Part shown: positions 57,364 to 64,000 of the stretch, piece after piece
Layout: the number at the start of each line of letters is the position of its first letter
Numbering within the stretch: position 1 is the stretch's first letter
NCBI RefSeq assembly: GCF_013385635.1
Contig: NZ_JACAPR010000007.1
Coordinates: 1 to 64,000 of the forward strand
Direction: 5' to 3'
DNA length: 64,000 nt
From: Pseudomonas gingeri
GTDB taxonomy: Bacteria > Pseudomonadota > Gammaproteobacteria > Pseudomonadales > Pseudomonadaceae
Position numbers and translations under genes: made by a program
Notes under the pieces: model-generated
Database searches by the model: none
The model's input: the letters and a program-made list of their open reading frames with translations, nothing else
What the model was told of the DNA's origin: nothing

Positions 57364-58715
57364 TGGCCAAGCATGAGAGAGGCCTGCGCTTCCAACCGAG
57401 TGGCGGTAGCCGGGCCCCGCAAGTGCCTGTGGGCAAGAAACAACGCCTGACGATCGAGCGGTTGGCCAACGATGGCCGCGGGATCGCGTTTATCGAAGGC
57501 CGTACCTGGTTTGTCGCCGGCGCCCTGGCCGGCGAAGAGGTCGAGGCCCGTGTGCTCGGCGCCCATGGCAAGGTGGTCGAGGCCCGTACCGAACGGGTGT
57601 TCCTCGCCAGCGAGCGGCGGCGTCCGGCACCTTGCGCCCATGCCGGACGTTGCGGTGGCTGCAGTGTGCAACATATGCCCCACGATGATCAGTTGGCCCT
57701 GAAACAGCGCATGCTCGCCGAGCAGTTGTCGCGGGTGGCCGGTGTCGAACCCGAGGAGTGGGCGGCGCCCCTGACCGGTCCGGAGTTCGGCTATCGCCGC
57801 CGGGCGCGGGTGGCGGTGCGCTGGGATGCCAAGGCAAAAAAACTCGAGGTGGGTTTTCGTGCGGCGTCCAGCCAGGACATCGTCGGCATCGACGACTGCC
57901 CGGTGCTGGTACAGGCCTTGCAACCGATCATGAGCGGCTTGCCGGCAATGCTGCGACGCCTGGGCAAACCCCAGGCCTTGGGTCATGTCGAGTTGTTCAG
58001 CGGTTCGGCGCTGGCGGTGTTGTTGCGCCATATGTCGCCGTTGTCGGCCGATGACCTGCAGGTCCTGCAAGCCTTTTGCGCGGAACATGGCGCACAACTC
58101 TGGCTGCATGGCGAGGACGGGCCGCAACCGGTCGACCCGACGCGGTCCCTCGGTTATCGCCTGGAGGCGTGGGATCTGGAGCTGGCGTACCGGCCGGGGG
58201 ATTTTGTCCAGGTCAATGCCGGGGTCAACGAAGCGATGGTGGCCCAGGCGCTTGACTGGCTCAAGCCTGAGGCCGGCGAGCGGGTGCTTGACCTGTTCTG
58301 CGGGCTGGGCAACTTTGCCTTGCCGCTGGCCCGTCGGGTCCGTGAAGTGGTGGCGGTGGAGGGCGTGCAGACCATGGTCGAGCGCGCCGCTGCCAATGCC
58401 GCTAGCAACAATCTGCATAACGTGGCTTTTTTTCAGGCCGATTTATCCCAGCCCCTGAGTGATGCCGGTTGGGCCAAAGCAGGCTTTTCTGCGGTACTCT
58501 TGGACCCACCACGCGATGGTGCTTTCGAGGTGGTGGGCAAGCTCGCCGCACTGGGTGCCGAGCGATTGGTGTATGTGTCGTGCAACCCGGCAACTTTGGC
58601 GCGCGACACGGTCGAATTGATCAAGCAGGGCTACCGGTTAAAACGTGCCGGGATCCTCGATATGTTTCCGCAGACCGCGCATGTCGAGGCCATGGCGTTA
58701 TTTGAAGCGAGCTAG
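57363..58715 (+). CDS. rlmD: 23S rRNA (uracil-1939-C5)-methyltransferase
   Basis: The 450-residue protein has a TRAM domain at the N-terminus ([27 protein letters not shown]) and an iron-sulfur cluster site with [14 protein letters not shown]. The SAM-binding [15 protein letters not shown] is near residue 310, and the catalytic Cys is in [13 protein letters not shown]. It overlaps the cysM stop by one base (TGATG). Confidence 0.95.
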   Translation: MAKHERGLRFQPSGGSRAPQVPVGKKQRLTIERLANDGRGIAFIEGRTWFVAGALAGEEVEARVLGAHGKVVEARTERVFLASERRRPAPCAHAGRCGGCSVQHMPHDDQLALKQRMLAEQLSRVAGVEPEEWAAPLTGPEFGYRRRARVAVRWDAKAKKLEVGFRAASSQDIVGIDDCPVLVQALQPIMSGLPAMLRRLGKPQALGHVELFSGSALAVLLRHMSPLSADDLQVLQAFCAEHGAQLWLHGEDGPQPVDPTRSLGYRLEAWDLELAYRPGDFVQVNAGVNEAMVAQALDWLKPEAGERVLDLFCGLGNFALPLARRVREVVAVEGVQTMVERAAANAASNNLHNVAFFQADLSQPLSDAGWAKAGFSAVLLDPPRDGAFEVVGKLAALGAERLVYVSCNPATLARDTVELIKQGYRLKRAGILDMFPQTAHVEAMALFEAS

Positions 58716-58835
58716 GATGCTCGTCTAGTCCGACTGGCCGCCCCCGTATTCCGACCAGCCTTGCCGGAATGCAGGGGCGATGAACGGCCAGCGATTTTGA
58801 CGCATTGAATCTGCGTCGTAGGGAAGGTAAGCAAG

Positions 58836-61079
58836 ATGGTACAGGTGAGAGCACACCAGCCGATCAACACTGACGGCAGTATCAATCTCGAGGCATGGCT
58901 CGATCATACGGTCAGCGTCGACCTGGCGCTGGACCGTGAAGCCTTGAAGGAAGCCTGCGAGTACGCACGGCTTGCCGAACAACAGACCAACGCGGCCCAG
59001 AATCTGTGGCCCGAAGGGGGTTCCAGTTTCAGCACTGGCCTTGAGATCGCCGAGATCCTCGCCGACCTCAAGCTCGACCAGGACTCCCTGGTCGCGGCCG
59101 TGCTTTACCGTGGCGTACGCGAAGGGCAGATCGCCTTGCCAGCGGTCAGCCAGAAATTCGGCCCGGTGGTGGCCAAGCTGATCGACGGCGTGCTGCGCAT
59201 GGCCGCCATCAGCGCCAGCCTCAGTCCGCGCCAGTCCCAGGTCCTCGGCACCCAGGTGCAGGTGGAAAACCTGCGCAAGATGCTGGTGGCCATGGTCGAC
59301 GACGTGCGTGTCGCGCTGATCAAGCTGGCTGAGCGCACCTGTGCCATTCGTGCGGTCAAGAACGCCGACGACGAGAAGCGCAACCGGGTGGCCCGCGAGG
59401 TGTTCGACATCTACGCGCCGCTGGCCCATCGCCTGGGCATCGGGCATATCAAGTGGGAGCTGGAGGACCTGTCCTTCCGCTACCTGGAGCCCGACCAGTA
59501 CAAGCAGATCGCCAAGTTGCTGCATGAGCGGCGCCTGGATCGCGAGCGGTTCATCAGCGATGTGATGAACCAGCTGGAAAACGAATTGCTGGCCACCGGG
59601 GTCAAGGCCGATATCAGCGGCCGGGCCAAACACATCTATTCGATCTGGCGCAAAATGCAGCGCAAGGGCCTGGAGTTCAGCCAGATCTACGATGTGCGCG
59701 CCGTGCGCGTGCTGGTCCCGGAAATGCGCGACTGCTACACCGCGCTGGGGATCGTCCACACCCTGTGGCGGCACATCCCGAAAGAGTTCGACGACTACAT
59801 CGCCAACCCCAAGGAGAACGGCTACCGCTCGTTGCACACGGCGGTGATCGGTCCGGAAGGCAAGGTGCTGGAGGTGCAGATCCGCACCCACGCCATGCAC
59901 GAAGAGGCCGAGCTGGGGGTTTGTGCGCACTGGAAGTACAAGGGGACCGACGTCAAGTCCGGGTCCAATCATTACGAAGAGAAAATCTCCTGGTTGCGCC
60001 AGGTGCTGGAGTGGCACGAAGAGCTGGGGGATATCGGTGGCCTGGCGGAACAACTGCGGGTCGATATCGAGCCGGACCGGGTCTATATCTTCACCCCCGA
60101 CGGGCACGCCATCGACTTGCCCAAGGGCGCGACACCGCTGGACTTCGCCTATCGGGTGCACACCGAAATCGGTCACAACTGCCGGGGCGCGAAGATCAAC
60201 GGGCGGATCGTCCCGCTCAACTACAGCCTGCAGACCGGCGAGCAGGTGGAGATCATCACCAGCAAGCACGGTACGCCGAGCCGCGATTGGCTGAACTCGA
60301 ACCTTGGCTATGTCACCACCTCCCGGGCGCGGGCGAAGATCGTCCACTGGTTCAAGCTGCAGGCCCGCGACCAGAACGTCGCCGCCGGCAAGACCCTGCT
60401 CGAGCGCGAGCTGACACGTCTCGGCCTGCCGCAGGTGGACTTCGACAAGCTGGCCGACAAGGCCAACATGAAAACCTCCGAGGACATGTTCGCCGCCCTC
60501 GGTGCCGGTGACCTGCGCCTGGCGCAACTGGTCAACCAGGCCCAGCAACTGGTCGAGCCGGAGCGTGGCAACGAACAGCTGGAACTGATCCCGCGCAAGG
60601 CCACCGGCTACAAACCGGGCAAGCGCGGCGATATCCAGATCCAGGGCGTCGGCAACCTGATGACCCAGATGGCCGGCTGCTGCCAGCCGCTGCCGGGGGA
60701 TGCCATCGTCGGCTACATCACCCAGGGCCGTGGCGTGAGCATTCACCGCCAGGATTGCGCCTCGGTGCTGCAACTGAGCGGGCGCGAGCCCGAGCGGATC
60801 ATCCAGGTCAGTTGGGGACCGGTGCCGGTGTCGACCTACCCGGTGGACATCGTGATCCGCGCCTACGACCGTTCCGGCCTGCTGCGTGACGTGTCCCAGG
60901 TGCTGCTCAACGAGCGGATCAACGTGCTTGCGGTCAATACCCGCTCGAACAAGGAGGACAACACCGCGTTGATGTCCCTGACCATCGAGATCCCGGGGCT
61001 GGACGCGTTGGGGCGGTTGCTGGGGCGGATTTCCCAGCTGCCGAATATCATCGAGACCCGACGCAACCGCACCCCTTGA
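58836..61079 (+). CDS. relA: RelA (p)ppGpp synthetase I
   Basis: The 747-residue protein has a degenerate N-terminal hydrolase domain: where SpoT has H-D-x-x-E-D, this protein has YRGVREG, so it is synthesis only. The synthetase domain includes RAKHIYSIWRKMQRKG, YDVRAVRVLV and EFDDYIANPKENGYRSLHTAV. TGS (about 405-470) begins RVYIFTPDGHAIDLPKG, and the C-terminal ACT domain contains VDIVIRAYDRSGLLRDVSQVL. It senses uncharged tRNA on ribosomes. Confidence 0.97.
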   Translation: MVQVRAHQPINTDGSINLEAWLDHTVSVDLALDREALKEACEYARLAEQQTNAAQNLWPEGGSSFSTGLEIAEILADLKLDQDSLVAAVLYRGVREGQIALPAVSQKFGPVVAKLIDGVLRMAAISASLSPRQSQVLGTQVQVENLRKMLVAMVDDVRVALIKLAERTCAIRAVKNADDEKRNRVAREVFDIYAPLAHRLGIGHIKWELEDLSFRYLEPDQYKQIAKLLHERRLDRERFISDVMNQLENELLATGVKADISGRAKHIYSIWRKMQRKGLEFSQIYDVRAVRVLVPEMRDCYTALGIVHTLWRHIPKEFDDYIANPKENGYRSLHTAVIGPEGKVLEVQIRTHAMHEEAELGVCAHWKYKGTDVKSGSNHYEEKISWLRQVLEWHEELGDIGGLAEQLRVDIEPDRVYIFTPDGHAIDLPKGATPLDFAYRVHTEIGHNCRGAKINGRIVPLNYSLQTGEQVEIITSKHGTPSRDWLNSNLGYVTTSRARAKIVHWFKLQARDQNVAAGKTLLERELTRLGLPQVDFDKLADKANMKTSEDMFAALGAGDLRLAQLVNQAQQLVEPERGNEQLELIPRKATGYKPGKRGDIQIQGVGNLMTQMAGCCQPLPGDAIVGYITQGRGVSIHRQDCASVLQLSGREPERIIQVSWGPVPVSTYPVDIVIRAYDRSGLLRDVSQVLLNERINVLAVNTRSNKEDNTALMSLTIEIPGLDALGRLLGRISQLPNIIETRRNRTP

Positions 61080-61104
61080 GGATGGCGGGGGCGTAGCGGA
61101 CTTG

Positions 61105-61250
61105 TGTGTGGGAGTTGGAAGGATGCCTTGAGGCCGCCACGAGCTTCGCGGGCTTTGTGGGAGGGGGCTTGCCCCCGAAGCGGCCCTTGAAGTCGACATG
61201 AGCTTCGTGGACAAGCGGAGCACCGTCCGGCACGGCCCCTACAAGGTTTG
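61105..61250. repeat. REP-like palindromes between relA and mazG
   Basis: The gap holds CTTTGTGGGAGGGGGCTTGCCCCCGAAGCGG at about 61154-61184 as a good inverted repeat (GGGGGC/GCCCCC), and weaker relatives on both sides ending GCACGGCCCCTACAAGG. No coding frame with a start signal is seen. Confidence 0.6.
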
Positions 61251-61290
61251 CGCTGTTTCCAGCGTGTGACAGAAACGAACGGAACAATCG

Positions 61291-62145
61291 ATGTACAGCC
61301 TTCAAGACCTGCTCCATCTGATGGCCCGCCTGCGCGACCCGCAATACGGTTGCCCGTGGGATATCAAGCAAAGCTACGCCACCATCGTTCCCTACACCCT
61401 GGAGGAAGCCTACGAGGTGGCCGATGCCATCGAGCGCGGTGACTTCGAGCACTTGCAGGGCGAGTTGGGCGACCTGCTCTTCCAGGTCGTCTACTACAGC
61501 CAGTTGGCCCGCGAAGAAGGGCGCTTCGAGTTTGATGCCGTGGTCGACAGCATCACCCGCAAGCTGATTCGCCGACATCCCCATGTCTTCCCCACCGGCG
61601 ATCTTTATGCGCCCGCCGACCTGCCGCGCCTGAGCGAAGAGCAGGTCAAGCTGCGCTGGGAGCAGATCAAGGCCGAGGAGCGCGCCGAGAACCACCGCGC
61701 GCCCGAGCAGTTGTCCTTGCTCGACGATGTCCCCGCCGCCTTGCCGGCCTTGTCACGGGCGGCGAAGTTGCAGAAGCGCGCGGCCCAGGTCGGTTTTGAC
61801 TGGCCGGCCGCCCTGCCGGTGGTGGACAAGATTCGCGAAGAGCTCGAAGAAGTGCTCGAAGCCATGGCCGACAACGACCCGGCGGCCATGGCCGATGAGA
61901 TCGGCGACCTGTTGTTCAGCGTGGTCAACCTGGCCCGTCACCTTCAGGTCGACCCGGAAAATGCCCTGCGTGGTGCCAATGGCAAATTCGACAGGCGCTT
62001 CCGATTTGTCGAACAGGCATTGCGCGACACCCACCGTCCCATGGAAGATTGCACCCTCGAAGAGTTGGACGCCTTGTGGGGCGAAGCCAAACGTCAGGAA
62101 AAGAATGCACCCAGCTGCGGCGCAGTTGTTGACCCAAGTGAGTAA
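61291..62145 (+). CDS. mazG: Nucleoside triphosphate pyrophosphohydrolase MazG
   Basis: The 284-residue protein has two MazG all-alpha NTPase domains. The first contains LRDPQYGCPWDIKQSY and EEAYEVADAI near residue 35, with GELGDLLFQVVYYSQLA; the second contains KIREELEEVLEAM and DEIGDLLFSVVNLARHL. It hydrolyses noncanonical and normal NTPs, and in E. coli it lowers ppGpp. Gene order after relA agrees with known pseudomonads. Confidence 0.95.
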   Translation: MYSLQDLLHLMARLRDPQYGCPWDIKQSYATIVPYTLEEAYEVADAIERGDFEHLQGELGDLLFQVVYYSQLAREEGRFEFDAVVDSITRKLIRRHPHVFPTGDLYAPADLPRLSEEQVKLRWEQIKAEERAENHRAPEQLSLLDDVPAALPALSRAAKLQKRAAQVGFDWPAALPVVDKIREELEEVLEAMADNDPAAMADEIGDLLFSVVNLARHLQVDPENALRGANGKFDRRFRFVEQALRDTHRPMEDCTLEELDALWGEAKRQEKNAPSCGAVVDPSE

Positions 62146-62150
62146 GCACC

Positions 62151-62696
62151 ATGAGCCTTTCCCTTCGTGACCAGTTGCTCAAAGCAGGTCTGGTCAATCA
62201 AAAGCAGGCCAAGCAGGTCGGCAAAGAGAAACAGAAACAGCAGCGGCTGGTCCATAAAGGCCAGGCCGAGGTTGACGACACCCAGGCGCGCCTGGCCCAG
62301 GAAGCGCAGGCCGAGAAGGTCAAGCGCGACCAGGAACTGAACCGCCAGCAGCAGGAGAAAGCCGAGGCCAAGGCGCGCACGGCGCAGGTCAAGCAATTGA
62401 TCGAAACCTCGCGCCTGCCCAAGCTGACCACCGAGGACTACTACAACTTCGTCGACGACAAGAAGGTCAAACGCCTGTCGGTCAACACGCTGATGCGCAA
62501 CAAACTCAGCAATGGCTCCCTGGCGATAGTGCACCATGGCGGCGGCTATGAAGTGATCCCGCGCGAAGCGGCGCTGAAGATCCAGGAGCGCGCCCCCGAG
62601 CGTATCGTCCAGCTCAATATCCTCACCGAGAGCCAGGTGCCGGACGAGGACGACCCGTACGCGGCCTACCAGATCCCTGACGATCTGATGTGGTAA
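62151..62696 (+). CDS. DUF2058 nucleoid-associated-like protein (YaiL type)
   Basis: The 181-residue protein starts MSLSLRDQLLKAGLVNQKQAKQVGKEKQKQQ, then a highly charged coiled coil, and ends with the conserved core YYNFVDDKKVKRLSVNTLMRNKLSNGSLAIVHHGGGYEVIPREAALKI. This is DUF2058. Function not firmly known. It starts 5 bases after mazG. Confidence 0.9.
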   Translation: MSLSLRDQLLKAGLVNQKQAKQVGKEKQKQQRLVHKGQAEVDDTQARLAQEAQAEKVKRDQELNRQQQEKAEAKARTAQVKQLIETSRLPKLTTEDYYNFVDDKKVKRLSVNTLMRNKLSNGSLAIVHHGGGYEVIPREAALKIQERAPERIVQLNILTESQVPDEDDPYAAYQIPDDLMW

Positions 62697-62721
62697 GCCT
62701 CTGAACGGCACCCCTGAAACG

Positions 62722-62750
62722 ACAAACCCCGCTCGAAAGGCGGGGTTTGT
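62722..62750. terminator. Bidirectional terminator after the mazG operon
   Basis: Perfect 11-base arms ACAAACCCCGC (62722-62732) and GCGGGGTTTGT (62740-62750) enclose TCGAAAG. It follows the DUF2058 stop by 25 bases and lies downstream of the convergent gene as well. Confidence 0.88.
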
Positions 62751-62806
62751 GCTTGTGGGTCATCGCCGGCTGCGTGGGCCGGGGGATGCCCATGGAGCTC
62801 AAGACT

Positions 62807-63058
62807 TCAGGAGGTTTGTGCCTGGCGTTTCATCTCGAGGGTTTCCAGCTCGTTCTTGTAATTATGAGCATCGGCCTCGTTGTGAAACATGCCTACCAGC
62901 AGGTCCTGTTGGTGTACATCCCAGATTCGAATGCCATTGGCTACGCCTTCATGGGACATATGTGCATCATCGCGTTCGGTCACTTTTACGGTCATCTGCA
63001 AGCTCCAGTCTCTGTTGAACTGCGGCAACGCGTCGCAGGCCTCTTTTATATGATTCAT
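62807..63058 (-). CDS. Small hypothetical protein, 83 residues
   Basis: An ideal GTAGGAGGCTA-ATG start at 63058 supports this gene. The product begins MNHIKEACDALPQFNRDWSL and contains IRIWDVHQQDLLVGMFHNEADAHNYKNELE, a soluble alpha/beta pattern with no signal peptide. I know of no assigned function. Its transcript would end at the shared terminator at 62722-62750. Confidence 0.8.
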   Translation of the reverse strand: MNHIKEACDALPQFNRDWSLQMTVKVTERDDAHMSHEGVANGIRIWDVHQQDLLVGMFHNEADAHNYKNELETLEMKRQAQTS

Positions 63059-63609
63059 TAGCCTCCTACGTAAATCACTTGCAGACGAAATTCACCGTTG
63101 CAAAAACTGCAGTAATCGACAAAGCCCCGGATTTGTTGGGGGCGAGGTGATTTTTGCGGAGTTTTCTGACAAAAGTTTCATGTTCGATGGGGTGCAAAGC
63201 ACGGATTAGAGCGATGCCTGACGATGATTCGCCAAGCCGGCGGTGAGCGCACGAAAGCAGTCGGCGATCCGTCAGGGCGCTTTCCACTTTCCGACGTTCT
63301 GTGGTAAATACCTCGCCTCGGATTTCCAGCCAGGTGGCTGGAACCATGGATAAAAGAAGTTCGGCATGGAAGCCACAGTCGATACCTGCGCTCGCTCGAC
63401 AGCGTCCTGCTGCCCCTGCGGCGCTCTCCCGATCTCTCTTCCCGCCAGACGACAGGCCTGACCTGATTCGTGGGGAAAGTCGTGCCTCGGGTTCTGTGTT
63501 TTCCATGCCTTTGAACTTTTGCCGTCGGCCTGGTTGTGCCAGGAGACAGGTTTTTTCCGCTCGACCGGAAAAGCCGTGGACAGGAAATCAACCCAAAAGG
63601 AGCAAAAGC
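63059..63609. other. Intergenic region before the last gene, no gene seen
   Basis: The 551-base gap carries several long frames on the minus strand, but none has a ribosome site, a signal or a recognisable protein family. I see no tRNA, terminator or clear palindrome. It presumably holds two divergent promoters. Confidence 0.5.
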
Positions 63610-64000
63610 ATGAAGATGTTCAAGTCTGTTATTTCGGTACTGGCCCTGGCCACGCTGACCGCCGGATCGGCCTTTGCCGGGCCTCCGGTAGCGGTCACTT
63701 TCAAGAACCTCGGCACCACCGATGCGGCCTACACGATCATTACCGGTAACGAAGCCAGCACCAACGTCAATGCGGTGCCAAAGCCCGTGGCGACGGTCCG
63801 GGCGGGTGGGGCCGATACCTATACCGTGCAAAGCAATATTTCGCCCAATGCCAACTACGCCAACCTGCGTTACACCATGGGCGGCAAGACCTGCACCTTC
63901 CTGGCGACCTACGTAGGGACCCTGGGCCCGTTGGGCTCGATCATTCCCAAGTGGAACAACACCGCGACTCCGAGTGGCGGCGCGGTCTGTACCGCGAAAG
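63610..64000 (+). CDS. Secreted protein of unknown function, 3' end outside the window
   Basis: The ATG at 63610 follows AAAAGGAGCAAAAGC. The 130 visible residues have a Sec signal (MKMFKSVISVLALATLTAGSAFA) and a Thr/Asn/Gly-rich mature part: VAVTFKNLGTTDAAYTIITGNEAST, VRAGGADTYTVQSNIS, LRYTMGGKTCTFLATYV, with a second Cys in GAVCTAK. The pattern suggests a small beta-sandwich with one disulfide. No family is recognised. The frame is still open at base 64000. Confidence 0.75.
   Translation, partial: MKMFKSVISVLALATLTAGSAFAGPPVAVTFKNLGTTDAAYTIITGNEASTNVNAVPKPVATVRAGGADTYTVQSNISPNANYANLRYTMGGKTCTFLATYVGTLGPLGSIIPKWNNTATPSGGAVCTAK

Noticed and set aside
58725..61223. An 832-codon minus-strand frame opposite relA
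   Set aside because: Exceptional length, but the sequence is typical antisense of a high-GC gene (His, Gln, Leu, Val rich with no domain), while relA is certain on the other strand.
63075..63831. Overlapping minus-strand frames in the last intergenic region
   Set aside because: Rich in Arg and Ser, no ribosome site, partly antisense to the secreted protein gene.

Overview
The window is a chromosomal segment of a Pseudomonas of the fluorescens group. The evidence is the gene content: a TtgABC/EmhABC-type efflux operon with its TetR repressor, olsBA, phaG, pobA/pobR, gacS, and a cysM-rlmD-relA-mazG run in the order I know from P. aeruginosa. High GC and numerous REP-type palindromes of the family GTAGGAGC-GGCTTGC agree with this. 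Species cannot be fixed from the sequence alone.

Layout. 1-7.3 kb: the start of an OprD-type porin, then the emhCBA operon (minus strand) and the divergent repressor emhR, with a recognisable operator between them. 7.4-11.7 kb: an EamA-type permease, two unrecognised genes, an orphan MacB/FtsX-type permease and a small secreted protein. 11.9-15.3 kb: an arsR-MFS-xenB operon with palindromic operators, divergent from acpH. 15.3-23.4 kb: a nested repeat, olsBA (ornithine lipids), an acyl-CoA dehydrogenase-like gene, a serine hydrolase, yceI, a phospholipase D-type cardiolipin synthase, a LysE exporter and a PAS-GAF-GGDEF diguanylate cyclase.

23.4-34.7 kb is the accessory part and has lower GC. 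It holds a hipBA toxin-antitoxin locus whose hipA is broken but whose operator is perfect, an isolated HsdR_N-type nuclease gene, an orphan XRE antitoxin, a decayed 2OG-Fe(II) oxygenase, a 37-residue His-rich ORF, an ohr/ohrR pair tied together by three related palindromes, and copABCD. It ends in a stub that looks like the first residues of an integrase, just beyond the 3' end of tRNA-Gly(CCC). I infer that an island integrated at this tRNA has largely decayed.

34.7-53.5 kb: phaG, rsuA, a membrane diguanylate cyclase beside a two-Cache periplasmic protein, an EmrB-type MFS pump, pobA/pobR, a LysR regulator divergent from a metallo-beta-lactamase-fold protein, an arsC-wrbA-DUF2069 operon, a thioredoxin-like lipoprotein, a FUSC permease, lldD, a META-domain lipoprotein operon and ldhA. 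53.5-62.8 kb is the conserved block gacS / cysM-rlmD-relA-mazG-DUF2058. This block joins global control of secondary metabolism (GacS), cysteine synthesis, 23S rRNA methylation and the stringent response (RelA, MazG). The window ends in a small unrecognised gene and a truncated secreted protein.

Gene starts were moved inward where a Shine-Dalgarno sequence, a signal peptide or known family length favoured it. All identifications come from reading motifs and remembered family sequences; no search was run.
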